64,000 nucleotides of DNA from Parabacteroides hominis (GCF_014287585.1 NZ_JACOOJ010000001.1:62001-126000); one strand, 5' to 3'. Shown: positions 26,641-36,607, counted from the stretch's first letter. The notes: generated by a model from the sequence alone, not told the origin. Translations and numbers: made by a program.

Positions 26641-28638
26641 ATGACTAAAGACATAACAGCAGAACACGTATTAAACGACCTGCGCTACCTGACGCTATTG
26701 GCACGCAGTTTTCCGACGGTGGCAGATGCCAGCACGGAAATCATCAACCTCGAAGCCATCCTGAACCTGCCGAAAGGGACGGAGCATTTCCTCTCCGACA
26801 TCCACGGCGAGCACCAGGCTTTCAACCATGTGCTGAAGAACGCCTCCGGTGCGATCAAACGCAAGGTGAACGAGATATTCAGCAACACGCTACGCGATTT
26901 CGAAAAGAAAGAGCTTTGCACGCTGATCTACTACCCGGAACAGAAGTTAGAATTGATCCGGCAACGCGAAAAAGACCTGGACGACTGGTATCTGATCACG
27001 CTGAACCAACTGGTACGCGTATGCCGGAACGTCTCTTCCAAATACACGCGCTCGAAAGTGCGCAAGGCATTGCCGAAGGAGTTCTCCTATATCATCCAGG
27101 AGCTACTCCACGAGTCGAGCGACGAGCCAAACAAGTCCGCCTACGTGGACCAGATCATCAACACGATCATCTCGACCGGCCGGGCCAACGACTTCATCAT
27201 CGCCATGTGCAACCTGATCCAACGCCTCACGATCGACCTGCTGCACATCATCGGCGACATCTACGACCGCGGACCGGGCGCACACATCATCATGGACACG
27301 CTTTGCAATTACCATAACTTCGATATCCAGTGGGGTAACCACGACATCCTCTGGATGGGAGCCGCCGCCGGCAATGCGGGGAGCATCGCCAACGTGATCC
27401 GCATGTGCTTGCGCTACGGCAACCTGGCGACCCTGGAGGACGGCTACGGCATCAACCTCCTGCCCTTAGCGACATTCGCGATGGAAGTCTATGGCGACGA
27501 TCCCTGCGAACTGTTCATCCCGCGCACCAACGCGTCGGATGCGACTTTCGATGAAAAGACGACCCAGCTGATCGCCCGCATGCACAAGGCGATCACCGTC
27601 ATACAGTTCAAGGTGGAAGGCGAGATCATCCGCCGCCGTCCGGAATTCGGGATGGACGACCGCCTGTTGCTCCACCACATCGACCTCCGGCGCGGAACGA
27701 TCCGCATCGAAGGAAAGGAATATGAGTTGAAAGACAAGAACTGGCCGACGCTCAACGCTAAAGACCCCTATGCTCTCTCCATCGAGGAGGAGGAACTGAT
27801 GCGACGCATCAAACATTCGTTCGAGTACAGCGAGAAGCTGAAGAAGCACATGCGCTGCCTGTTCACGCACGGCAGCATGTACCAGGTCTGCAACTCCAAC
27901 CTGCTCTTCCACGCCTCCGTCCCGATGAACCCCGACGGCACGCTCAAGGCGATCCGGATCGAAGGAACGGAGTATAAGGGCAAAGCCCTGCTGGACAAAG
28001 TGGACCAGTTGGTACGCACCGCCTACTTCGACGCCGACGACAGCCCGGAGAAGGACTTTGCGATGGATTACATCTGGTATCTCTGGGAAGGCAAGGACTC
28101 TCCCCTCTTCGACAAGAGCCGGATGGCGACTTTCGAACGTTGCTTCATCGACGACAAATCGGTACAGAAGGAGGAAAAAGGCGCCTACTACTCCCTCCGC
28201 GAAGAGGAACCAGTCTGCGACATGCTGTTGGACGAGTTCGGCGTCACCGGCCAGCACCGCCACATCATCAACGGACACGTCCCCGTACGCTCCATCAAAG
28301 GCGAGAACCCGATCAAGGCGAACGGTAAACTGCTTGTCATCGACGGCGGCTTCTCCAAAGCCTACCACCCTGAGACGGGCATCGCCGGTTATACCCTGGT
28401 CTACCATTCGCGCGGTTTCCAGCTTGTGCAGCACGAGCCGTTCCTGTCGACCGACCAGGCCATCAAGGAGGGCAAGGACATCCGTTCCACCACCATCGTC
28501 GTGGAGTTGAACTCCCACCGCCAGATGGTCAAGGACACGGACAAGGGGGCGGACCTGCAAAAGCAGATCCACGACCTGGAAAAGCTCCTTTATGCCTTCC
28601 GCAACGGGTTTATCAAAGAAAAAGAGCGTTATAAATAA
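26641..28638 (+). CDS. fbp: Class 3 fructose-1,6-bisphosphatase
   Basis: A 665-residue enzyme converting fructose 1,6-bisphosphate to fructose 6-phosphate in gluconeogenesis. It is the large Firmicutes/Bacteroidetes type built on a metallophosphoesterase fold. Visible metal-binding motifs: LSDIHGEHQAF (about 50), IGDIYDRGPGAH (about 205), WGNHDILWMG (about 230), and the downstream His in NGHVPVRS. Length is typical (about 640-670). Confidence 0.95.
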   Translation: MTKDITAEHVLNDLRYLTLLARSFPTVADASTEIINLEAILNLPKGTEHFLSDIHGEHQAFNHVLKNASGAIKRKVNEIFSNTLRDFEKKELCTLIYYPEQKLELIRQREKDLDDWYLITLNQLVRVCRNVSSKYTRSKVRKALPKEFSYIIQELLHESSDEPNKSAYVDQIINTIISTGRANDFIIAMCNLIQRLTIDLLHIIGDIYDRGPGAHIIMDTLCNYHNFDIQWGNHDILWMGAAAGNAGSIANVIRMCLRYGNLATLEDGYGINLLPLATFAMEVYGDDPCELFIPRTNASDATFDEKTTQLIARMHKAITVIQFKVEGEIIRRRPEFGMDDRLLLHHIDLRRGTIRIEGKEYELKDKNWPTLNAKDPYALSIEEEELMRRIKHSFEYSEKLKKHMRCLFTHGSMYQVCNSNLLFHASVPMNPDGTLKAIRIEGTEYKGKALLDKVDQLVRTAYFDADDSPEKDFAMDYIWYLWEGKDSPLFDKSRMATFERCFIDDKSVQKEEKGAYYSLREEEPVCDMLLDEFGVTGQHRHIINGHVPVRSIKGENPIKANGKLLVIDGGFSKAYHPETGIAGYTLVYHSRGFQLVQHEPFLSTDQAIKEGKDIRSTTIVVELNSHRQMVKDTDKGADLQKQIHDLEKLLYAFRNGFIKEKERYK

Positions 28639-28649
28639 GAACACCTATT

Positions 28650-29570
28650 ATGAATAGCGAGAAACTGAAAGGTCACATCCTGATATTGATAACCAATATC
28701 CTGTTTGCCGTCAATATGCCGATATCCAAATATCTGCTGCCGGCGCACGTTCCCCCCGAAGGTCTTACGATCATGCGCATGGCTTTCGCCTGCGTGATGT
28801 TCTGGATCGTGTCTCTCTTCACGGTAAAAGAGAAAGTGCCGCTGAAAGACTTAGGGATGCTTTTTGTCTGCGCCCTTTGCGGGGTGGGGATCAACCAAGG
28901 GTTGTTTATCGTCGGGCTGAACCGTTCTTCTCCTGTCGATGCCTCCATCATCGCCACCGCCGTGCCGATCTTCGTCCTGCTGCTGGCCGCCGTCATCCTG
29001 AAGGAGCCGATCACCCGGAAGAAATCGTTCGGGGTATTCATGGGGGTGAGCGGCGGGTTGCTGCTTGTCTTCAGCTCCACACATGCCGCCGACAGCATCA
29101 GCAGCCTCGACGGTGACGTGATGATGATCGTCAGCGGGTTGATGTACGCCATCTACCTAGTTCTGTCGAAGCCGCTCTCCCTGCGCTATTCATCGGTCAC
29201 GATGATGAAATGGATGTTCCTGTTCACGACACTGACACTGGTCCCCTTCACCTTCCGGCATGTGCTCGACGCTCCCGCTTTCCACCGTGAGACTTTGGAT
29301 TTCGTAGAGTTAGGTGCGATCTTCTACGTCCTTTTCGGGGCAACGTTCCTCCCCTACCTGCTCATCCCGATGTCTTTGAAGCGAATCCGCCCGACAACGG
29401 TCAGCATGTACAACTACGTGCAGCCGATCGTCGCTTCGTTCATCGCCGTCATGATCGGGCAAGACACCTTTTCCTGGCAGAAATTCCTGTCGGCGATCCT
29501 GGTCTTCACGGGCGTTTACCTCGTGACACAGAGCAAAAGCAGGGCAGATATGGAAAAGGAAAACCGGTGA
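28650..29570 (+). CDS. EamA/DMT family transporter
   Basis: A 306-residue membrane protein with ten predicted helices in two EamA repeats (ILFAVNMPISKYLLPAHVPP at the start of the first; the second begins about residue 155). The family exports amino acids or metabolites; the substrate is not identifiable. It starts 11 bases after fbp, last gene of the operon starting at 23854. The end of the gene overlaps a weak inverted repeat (ACCGGTG/CACCGGT, about 29563-29588) without a T-run. Confidence 0.9.
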   Translation: MNSEKLKGHILILITNILFAVNMPISKYLLPAHVPPEGLTIMRMAFACVMFWIVSLFTVKEKVPLKDLGMLFVCALCGVGINQGLFIVGLNRSSPVDASIIATAVPIFVLLLAAVILKEPITRKKSFGVFMGVSGGLLLVFSSTHAADSISSLDGDVMMIVSGLMYAIYLVLSKPLSLRYSSVTMMKWMFLFTTLTLVPFTFRHVLDAPAFHRETLDFVELGAIFYVLFGATFLPYLLIPMSLKRIRPTTVSMYNYVQPIVASFIAVMIGQDTFSWQKFLSAILVFTGVYLVTQSKSRADMEKENR

Positions 29571-29658
29571 CTTTCACAAGCCACCGGTCTGAAAAGGATA
29601 CACAAAAGTGTGTCTCTCTAAGAATGTGTAATCCACTAATAATCTATTGCGTATAAAA

Positions 29659-31158
29659 TCAATTCACATCCGTACGCGTGTCCCACCACATCTGTTTGCC
29701 CCAAACATAATCCTGAATACCGGCAGCGGCAGCGGTTACGTTTGCTTCATTATACAAATACTCATTCTGCGGATACGGGAAACGGAACGGTACATCATTA
29801 TGAATGCCTTTATAAGTCGAACGTGCACCTGGATATTGCGGCGTAACGCCGTCGGCGGCCTTTGCCGTATGGATGTAAGTCGGATAGCCCGTCCGGCGAT
29901 ACAATGACCAAGCTTCGATATTCTGCTTGAACAAAGCGACCCACCATTCGAAATACAAACGGTCTAACGTCCCGTCCCACTTTCCTTTTCCAGCCAAATA
30001 AGCATCGGCGGCGGCGGCATCCAAATCATTATCTTCCATAGATAGACGTACGGCTTGCTCATAGGCATCAGCAGCGGTCATCGGTACATTCCAACCTTTC
30101 GATGCAGCTTCGGCCATGATAAAATAGTTCTCGCAAGCCCGGTAGAAAGGAGAAAAGCCAGCCGGATCTTCACGATATTTGACACCCATTCGGGATATGT
30201 CATGGATCGATTTGGGAGGGGCAGCAGCTCCATTCTCGAAACCACGGTATTCGCCATCGTTTCTCGCAGGCTTTGCCACAACAGCCAGACGGGGATCTTC
30301 CATTTTCTTCAAATGATCGATAAAGATTTCCGCCATACCGTCGTCGTCACGTGTTCTGAAATTATTATAATAACGTTCGAAATAATCTCCTGAACCCTGC
30401 CACCAGAAATAAGCATTATCATCACATTCGGTAATATAGGGATATCGAGAAGGATTCGAAAGAATTTCCTCTACAATACTTTGAGAGCCGGAATAAACCC
30501 CGGAAATACGCATTGCCACGCGCAAACGCAAGGAGTTGCAGAATTTCTGCCATTTCTCCACTTTTCCGTCATACAGGAAATCACCTTCGCCCAAATCATC
30601 ACTGCCCAAACCATCAGCCCAACTATCGGCTACAGCCTTCAAATTGTCTAATATTTTAGGGTAAATATCCGATTGGGCGTCATAAGATGCTTTTAATATT
30701 CCTCCAGCCTCCGGCGCCCCCTTGAAAGCCTCCGAATAGGGTATGTCGCCGAAACAGTCCGTACACATCAGAATCAGATAATTTTGCATCACAGTACAGA
30801 CATTCCGCATATTCTTGTTGCCATCTGGTTCTGCTTCCGTCTGGTCCAAGATGTCCTGCAACTGCGTATGTCCCCAATAGGTCTGATACCAACGGTTCCC
30901 ATACGTATTATTAGAAGGGATATATCCACCGTAATTATTCAGATACTGAACTTCCGATACATATCCGGCCCATTGGGCGATATCCAAGTCACCACCATAC
31001 TGATCGGCAGTTCTGCGTAACACATCTGCCAACATATTCGTATAAGGAACCTTACTATAGGCGTCCGGATCAGTATTTATCTCTTCAAAGGATCCTGTAC
31101 ATCCTGTGGCAAACATCGTAGCCAACGAGATTGCCCATATTTTATATTTATTGTTCAT
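29659..31158 (-). CDS. SusD-like_2 outer-membrane lipoprotein (pair 2)
   Basis: A 499-residue lipoprotein (MNNKYKIWAISLATMFATGC, Cys about 20) with the SusD-like_2 opening CTGSFEEINTDPDAYSKV and TPR-like helices. It belongs to the same SusD branch as the protein at 17606-19195. It acts with the SusC protein encoded immediately upstream (gap 18 bases). No hydrolase is linked. Expression should depend on the invertible segment at 34484-34770. Confidence 0.92.
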   Translation of the reverse strand: MNNKYKIWAISLATMFATGCTGSFEEINTDPDAYSKVPYTNMLADVLRRTADQYGGDLDIAQWAGYVSEVQYLNNYGGYIPSNNTYGNRWYQTYWGHTQLQDILDQTEAEPDGNKNMRNVCTVMQNYLILMCTDCFGDIPYSEAFKGAPEAGGILKASYDAQSDIYPKILDNLKAVADSWADGLGSDDLGEGDFLYDGKVEKWQKFCNSLRLRVAMRISGVYSGSQSIVEEILSNPSRYPYITECDDNAYFWWQGSGDYFERYYNNFRTRDDDGMAEIFIDHLKKMEDPRLAVVAKPARNDGEYRGFENGAAAPPKSIHDISRMGVKYREDPAGFSPFYRACENYFIMAEAASKGWNVPMTAADAYEQAVRLSMEDNDLDAAAADAYLAGKGKWDGTLDRLYFEWWVALFKQNIEAWSLYRRTGYPTYIHTAKAADGVTPQYPGARSTYKGIHNDVPFRFPYPQNEYLYNEANVTAAAAGIQDYVWGKQMWWDTRTDVN

Positions 31159-31176
31159 AACTCGATAATTTACTGG

Positions 31177-34100
31177 TTAAAATGTCAAACCTAATTTAAG
31201 ACCGAAACTGCGTGAACCGGGCGTAGAACTTTGTTCCAAGCCGACACCACGGCTATCGCTTGCCACACCACCTGATTCAGGATCAATACGCAACGTATTG
31301 GAAGAATGTACCCAGAGCAATGCCAAATTTGTCCCGATCAAAGAAATTGTCGCACGATTGAAATACCTCGTCTTATTCAAGATCGATTTCGGTACGTCAT
31401 AAGAGATATAAGCCTCGCGCAACTTCAAGAACGAACCGTCGAACACGTACATTTCGGCGACATTATTACTATTGAACCATGAAAAAGCATCTGTTTCGAT
31501 CGTGTTTTCCACCCAATTCCCGTTTGCATCCGGCATGACGAAGCGCTCATTTGTCAAAACATCTTTACCGGCAACAATCGGACGTTCACGAATACCGTTT
31601 TCAGCCGTTACTTTGGCTACACCGGTCTGATAAGAATGTGACATCGTCTGAGACCAGATATCGCCGCCTATGCGCAAGTCAAGCAAGAAACCGAATCCGA
31701 AATTCTTATACGTGAAGTCGTGACGCCATCCCATCATGAAGTCGGGAGTTACATTTCCCATCACTTTCGAAGCATCTTTATCCAAAGCACCGTTCGCAAG
31801 CAACTTGATCGCGCCGATCTGGTCTGCCGTAGCGTTTCCTGCATTCACGTCATCCTGATCCACACGTTTAAAGCCCTCACCAACTAAAGCACCCCATTTT
31901 TCACCTACTTTTGCCTGGGTCGCAATGCCCCAGGTCCAACCTAACCCATAGGTGTCCAACAGCGGTTTTCCGGTTTCCGGATCATTATATAATTCCACGA
32001 CCTTGCTCTTATCTTTAGCAAAATTCAAGGTAGAGCTCCAAGTGAAACCATCTTTTTGGCTACGGAAGATATCGCCTCTTACCTGAAGTTCGACACCTTT
32101 ATTGTCAATCCGTCCGGCATTTACCAACATCGAACCGAATCCGACTACATTAGAAGTAGAGACAGACAATATTTGGTCTTTTGTTTGTTTCTGGTAATAA
32201 GCCAAATCAAAGTGCAAACGGTCATCGAACAAACCGACTTCCGTGCCGACTTCCCAAGTCGTGATACTTTCCGGTTTCAAGTCATAATTCGGATAGCCAA
32301 AACTTTTGTACATCTGCGAAACGCCGTTAAAAGAAGCGGACTCCGCATAATAATAATAGCTGTTGCGATAAGCGCTGGTTGCCGAACCGATCTGTGCGAC
32401 ACCTCCACGTAATTTCCAAAAAGACAACACGTCATTCTGAAGGTTCTCGAATGAAGCTGTCGGAATCCAACTCAAACTTACCGACGGGTAGAAGAATGCG
32501 TCACGAATCGTGGAACTCCAATCATTACGGGCGCTGACATCCATATACAACTGGCTCTTCCAACCCAAAGAAGCATTTGCGTAAACAGAGTTTGAACGGA
32601 TATGGCTGTGATCCATTTCGGCTACAGCATCCCCGGACTTATTCGCCAATGTGTAAACACCGCGAACCGTCAGGGCATTCGCTCCGATCCGATGCGTTTC
32701 ATAATTCAAATCACGATAATTGGCTCCCACGATTCCACTCAGGTTAAAATCGCCGAAAGTCTTGTTGACCGTTCCGATAATATCCGCATTCAACTCCGTA
32801 TTGGTAGTATTGCGCTGGAAAAACGCGCCATCCGGATAGTCGCCACGGTCATAATAATGGCGTTCGAACGTTTTGGCATTGTAATAATCCATACCCACGC
32901 GGCCTTCGAACTTCAACCATTCGAACGGCTGGTAAAATAAAGAAGTTTTTGCAAAAACACGGTCACGCTGATAGCTGTTCGTATTTTCGTTAACCGTAAA
33001 ATAGGGGTTCACATGCCACTGGTCGATCCAGTTATAATAAGTGTAATTGCCAGCTGCATCCTTTTGTGCCCAGTTTTCCTTCAACGATTTCATATTGACC
33101 TGGCGACCGGCCCACGTTACCAAAGAAACGACCGGGTTATTACTACCATATCCCTGACCGACAAGATTGTCGCTTTCCGTACGGGTGTAGTTGGCGGAGA
33201 GGTTGAAAGATATATACTTGTTCAATTTCATCTCCGTATTTACCTGGCCTGAATATTTCTTCTGATCCGTGTTAGGAATCGTACCCTTCTGGTCACGATA
33301 AGAAAGAGAAGCGCGAGTCGTAATCCGGTCTCCTTTTGCTTGTACGGAAACCATATGGTTCATTGTCAAACCGGTTTGGAAAAAATCCTTTACGTTATTC
33401 GGGCGGGAAACCCAATCCACATATTCGCCATTACTGTCAAACTGGCTGATCTTCAAGCCTACATCCAAACGAGGTCCCCATGACATATCTTCCTGGCCAA
33501 CACCCGTATTATAGTCATAGCCATATCTGACAGCATAATCCTGATAACTCAAATCCGAATGTTCTCCATACTTCCAATAGTATTCTTCACCATACAATCC
33601 CTGGCCATACGAGTTTTGGAATCTGGGAAGATTAGCTACCCGGTCCATCGTCATATTCAGGTCATAAGAGATCGTCACGCCGTTCGAATTCTTCCCTGAT
33701 TTGGTCGTGATCAGGATAACGCCGTTACCGGCACGCATGCCATACAGCGCGGCCGACCCACCCTTTAATACGGAAATAGACTCGATATCTTCCGGGTTAA
33801 TATCGTTCAGACCTGACCCGTAGTCGACACCGTTATAAGCGTTATCACCTGAGCGCTGAGTGTCATTGGCGATAGGCACGCCATCCACGACAATCAACGG
33901 CTGCTGGTCCGAACTCAACGAGGAGTTGCCACGTACGGAGATACGTGAAGACGCACCGACCGACCCACCGAACTGATTCACCTGTACACCGGCAACCTTA
34001 CCGCTTAACGAACTCGTAAGAGACGCACTTCCCGCCTTCGTCAACTCATCCGATTTTACTTCCTGAATTGCATACCCCAACGACTTCTTCTCGCGGTTCA

Positions 34101-34434
34101 ACCCCATTGCCGTCACCACCACTTCGTCCAGACTGTGTAAATCGGATTCCAGGATAATTTTCAATCCGTCTTTAATCGCTACTTCCTGCGTTTTCATTCC
34201 CAAATAAGAAATAACCAACGTTTTGGCAGAAGCGGGCACTTCCAACGAAAAAACTCCGTCCACATCGGTAACGATACCGATCTGGGTTCCTCTCACGACT
34301 ACAGCTGCACCAATCACAGGTTCATTGTCTTCCGCAGAGACAACTGTCCCTGTAATCTTGCGATTCTGAGCCAATACTATGTTCATGCTTGTTACCAAAC
34401 ATAACATAAGAAATAATACTCGTTTCATAGACAC
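31177..34434 (-). CDS. SusC/RagA TonB-dependent transporter (pair 2)
   Basis: A 1085-residue TonB-dependent channel: signal peptide (about 1-22), CarboxypepD-like domain (GTVVSAEDNEPVIGAAVVVRG), plug domain (RISVRGNSSLSSDQQPLIVVDGVPI; SISVLKGGSAALYGMRAGNGVILITT), long barrel, C-terminal SFGLKLGLTF. Start at 34434 or two codons inside. The start codon lies 50 bp from the left repeat of an inverted-repeat-bounded segment whose only good promoter faces away, so the pair is predicted to be silent in this sequence. Confidence 0.93.
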   Translation of the reverse strand: MSMKRVLFLMLCLVTSMNIVLAQNRKITGTVVSAEDNEPVIGAAVVVRGTQIGIVTDVDGVFSLEVPASAKTLVISYLGMKTQEVAIKDGLKIILESDLHSLDEVVVTAMGLNREKKSLGYAIQEVKSDELTKAGSASLTSSLSGKVAGVQVNQFGGSVGASSRISVRGNSSLSSDQQPLIVVDGVPIANDTQRSGDNAYNGVDYGSGLNDINPEDIESISVLKGGSAALYGMRAGNGVILITTKSGKNSNGVTISYDLNMTMDRVANLPRFQNSYGQGLYGEEYYWKYGEHSDLSYQDYAVRYGYDYNTGVGQEDMSWGPRLDVGLKISQFDSNGEYVDWVSRPNNVKDFFQTGLTMNHMVSVQAKGDRITTRASLSYRDQKGTIPNTDQKKYSGQVNTEMKLNKYISFNLSANYTRTESDNLVGQGYGSNNPVVSLVTWAGRQVNMKSLKENWAQKDAAGNYTYYNWIDQWHVNPYFTVNENTNSYQRDRVFAKTSLFYQPFEWLKFEGRVGMDYYNAKTFERHYYDRGDYPDGAFFQRNTTNTELNADIIGTVNKTFGDFNLSGIVGANYRDLNYETHRIGANALTVRGVYTLANKSGDAVAEMDHSHIRSNSVYANASLGWKSQLYMDVSARNDWSSTIRDAFFYPSVSLSWIPTASFENLQNDVLSFWKLRGGVAQIGSATSAYRNSYYYYAESASFNGVSQMYKSFGYPNYDLKPESITTWEVGTEVGLFDDRLHFDLAYYQKQTKDQILSVSTSNVVGFGSMLVNAGRIDNKGVELQVRGDIFRSQKDGFTWSSTLNFAKDKSKVVELYNDPETGKPLLDTYGLGWTWGIATQAKVGEKWGALVGEGFKRVDQDDVNAGNATADQIGAIKLLANGALDKDASKVMGNVTPDFMMGWRHDFTYKNFGFGFLLDLRIGGDIWSQTMSHSYQTGVAKVTAENGIRERPIVAGKDVLTNERFVMPDANGNWVENTIETDAFSWFNSNNVAEMYVFDGSFLKLREAYISYDVPKSILNKTRYFNRATISLIGTNLALLWVHSSNTLRIDPESGGVASDSRGVGLEQSSTPGSRSFGLKLGLTF

Positions 34435-34483
34435 TATTTATTAATTGTTAATATATAAAAAGCCAACACGATCAAAGAACGTA

Positions 34484-34501
34484 GTTCTAAGAGAACTATG
34501 G
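34484..34501. repeat. Left inverted repeat of susC switch A
   Basis: GTTCTAAGAGAACTATGG; the exact reverse complement is at 34753-34770. The site has its own dyad (TAGTTCT-AAG-AGAACTA at 34482-34498) and shares the core GTAGTTCTAA.AG.AC with the repeats of switch B. Confidence 0.88.
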
Positions 34502-34752
34502 CCATTTAAGAGCAGGTATTAATAAGAAAAGATGTAAACAGGGAATGGCATAAAGTTTTTTCAAAGATGGTTTCCCAAACAAAATGACATATTCTTCTCT
34601 TGAAGATATATTTTTTGCCTAAAAAATTGTATATTTAAAATACGATTCATATATTTGCAGCAGAATTAACAAATTATAGTTTTTGGTAAGCAAGATTTGT
34701 TTAATACAGGCAAAAATAGTTATAAGAGGGAGGATGTTTATATCTACTTTTA
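34502..34752. mobile_element. Invertible promoter segment A, upstream of susC pair 2
   Basis: A 251-bp, AT-rich, gene-free segment between perfect 18-bp inverted repeats, 50 bp upstream of a susC gene. It contains a rightward promoter (TATATTTG at 34650-34657) and no good leftward one. The architecture matches invertible promoters known to control SusC/SusD phase variation in Bacteroides. In this orientation susC would be OFF. No recombinase is adjacent. Confidence 0.75.
34624..34657 (+). promoter_or_regulatory. Promoter inside segment A, facing away from susC
   Basis: TATATTTG at 34650-34657 is a perfect TAnnTTTG -7 element; ATTG about 20 bases upstream (34626-34629) is an acceptable -33 element. 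It reads right, into a gene-poor region. CAAAAATA on the other strand (about 34709) has no matching -33 partner. Confidence 0.6.
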
Positions 34753-34770
34753 CCATAGTTCTCTTAGAAC
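34753..34770. repeat. Right inverted repeat of susC switch A
   Basis: CCATAGTTCTCTTAGAAC, exact reverse complement of 34484-34501. Confidence 0.88.
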
Positions 34771-35170
34771 GCAATCCTTATATTAACGAATATCAACCTT
34801 CAACATTCTAAATTTAATAATAGACACTCTATTTTTAAGCAATATTCGTTTCGATCGCCTTTTTAAAGTATTTTCGTTCCTCGTATAAAAAATAAATCAA
34901 TAAAAAGATCAACTCGCAACAAAGCAACTTGAATTCCTCTTCATTCAAGCTATAAAAAACATTTAACAGACGGAGCAACGTCTGGCTACGTACACGTGAC
35001 ATCAGCCCTTTTTTAATGGGACATAAATGCAGGTTTATCTGTTAGCTCACATATAAATCAGCATTTATGTGTGGTAAAGCAGCAGGCTTATTGTATAATA
35101 CCGGTTCCTTGACAACAAAATACAATCTTTAATAATAGGACTGAAATTCAGCTTTTTTGCGGGCAAAAAG
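34771..35170. other. Gene-free AT-rich stretch with one hairpin
   Basis: No coding signal was seen on either strand. The one notable structure is ACATAAATGC (35021-35030) pairing with GCATTTATGT (35061-35070), a 10-bp stem with a 30-base loop. In the present orientation of switch A, the segment promoter would transcribe this stretch. Confidence 0.5.
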
Positions 35171-35180
35171 GGCTTCATCG

Positions 35181-35304
35181 CCTGAGGTGCGCAGTTTTTT
35201 GCCACGAAGACGGTCATAATTGCCCTGAGGTGCGCAGTGTATATAGCATGACGACCGTCTTGATGGCGACGAAGACGGTCGTAAAGGAAACGAAGACGGT
35301 CGTC
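35181..35304. repeat. Cluster of short direct and inverted repeats
   Basis: CCTGAGGTGCGCAGT occurs at 35181-35195 and 35224-35238. ACGAAGACGGTC occurs at 35204-35215, 35269-35280 and 35290-35301, with an inverted copy GACGACCGTCTT at 35250-35261. An open frame covers it on the reverse strand, but its protein is Arg/Ser/Pro-rich low complexity created by the repeat, so I do not call a gene. From about 35310 to 35680 I see nothing recognisable. Confidence 0.7.
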
Positions 35305-35682
35305 GTGGCGGGAAAGCCCTGGAATCGGTTTGAGATATACGGGAAATGACTCGACTTTTTTTATTACAGGCGATTCTCCGAGAGTTTAGGTTTTCCACAA
35401 TATCCGTACTTTCTCCTATTCTGATTACAAAGAGACATCGTTTTTTCATTTCCCGCTTACGACATTTTTTAATCGTTACCAATTCCGGCTATAAGCCGGC
35501 AAAAAGTCAAATCAAAACGATCCGGAATTTTACCTGAAATAGAATCTGGGCCAATCTGGGGTTATTGTCATTTTATTATATAATGGATATTCAATCTTTC
35601 TTGTTTTTGGAATTATCATTCTTAGCATGTTCAAATCTTCTTACAATTGTCCTATTATTCTGTAAACATGTTATTGATTGCG

Positions 35683-36060
35683 AAAACAACTGTCATACTA
35701 TCATGCTTCACTTTTTAAGTTATGAATATCAACACTTATATGGTATGTCAGTAGGCATGATGGATGGTTTTTCAACTATCATACCATCATGAATGGCCCT
35801 GATACGGGCATTTTGAGGAAAAGATCTAACGTCTTTTTGTTAAAAAAGTAACGTGTTCCGGCAAAAAAGGCTTATGCTTTCCGCAAAACATTCCATTTTT
35901 AACACTTTCGGAGTACGTCTATTTCGGGTAAAACGGCTAAAATGATGGTTAAACAGCTGATTTATGATAGTTGAATGATAGTTAAAAAGGAAACTATCAT
36001 TGCTACACATAATGAAATTCAAATTATACATAAGAAACATGATAGTATGATAGTTGTTTT
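35683..36060. repeat. Inverted repeat pair with AACTATCAT family repeats
   Basis: AAAACAACTGTCATACTATC (from 35683) is inverted at 36038-36060 with 22 of 23 bases matching. A direct relative lies at 35774-35791 (AACTATCATACCATCATG), and a perfect 10-bp hairpin AATGATAGTT/AACTATCATT lies at 35974-36001. The ends of the 378-bp unit give it a MITE-like or decayed-element look. The two short open frames inside (one per strand) mirror each other through the repeat and are probably not genes. Confidence 0.6.
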
Positions 36061-36118
36061 TTAAATCCATTGTAGTATTGATAAATTTGAACTGTAAATA
36101 CTGATTTATCTGTTACTT

Positions 36119-36607
36119 TTGGATCAAGCCATGAATTCATCCGGCCGTATCCAGGACGAAAAAGGATCGAGCCGGGATCACTCGTCTTTAGGAGGAGACT
36201 TCGGCACGGCATTCAACCGGATCAAGAACACACGTCCTTATTGGGGCAAACAGGAAGGGCGGATACTTCTTAACGGGAAATACGCCCGCGACAAATCCAA
36301 TGATTACAAAGCGAACGAATACCAGACTTCTTTCTCCTACTACACCGACAACCGGTTCTACAAAACGAACAAACGTTTCTGATCTTTATCCGGAAGACTG
36401 TCCGGATATGCAAACGGCAATAAACAGGGCCAACCTTCTTATCAAAAATACAAATCAAAAGATTTCAGCGGTTACGTTTCCCTGGGTATCGAGAAAGGCC
36501 GTATCGAATCGGTGACCGAGCTCTATTTCCAAACTTATTATTATTTCTCGCCCCAAGTCCGCCTGTCAGCCGATGTAAGGGGCGGTTTGGAATATATCAA
36601 GATAAGC
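36119..36607 (+). pseudogene. Fragment of an outer-membrane beta-barrel protein
   Basis: One reading frame carries typical barrel strands before and after an in-frame TGA at 36380-36382. Before: KQEGRILLNGKYARDKSNDY...QTSFSYYTDNRFYKTNKRF. After: SLSGRLSGYANGNKQGQPSY...GYVSLGIEKGRIESVTELYF...VRLSADVRGGLEYIKI. Both parts alternate aromatic and polar residues as in porin-like barrels. There is no signal peptide at the start (DQAMNSSGRIQ), so the N-terminus is missing too. The family cannot be named with certainty (DUF6850-like is possible). Beyond about 36607 the frame stays open but stops looking conserved. Confidence 0.6.

Noticed and set aside
35129..35482. A 117-codon frame on the reverse strand
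   Set aside because: Its Arg/Ser/Pro runs are produced by the ACGAAGACGGTC repeats. No family or ribosome site was seen.
35565..36070. Two short frames (75 and 76 codons) on opposite strands
   Set aside because: Their resemblance to each other comes from the inverted repeat they overlap. Neither has a plausible start signal or family.
36380..36382. In-frame TGA as a selenocysteine codon
   Set aside because: The surrounding protein is a barrel fragment without an N-terminus. No selenoprotein family or SECIS-like hairpin was evident, so a nonsense mutation is simpler.
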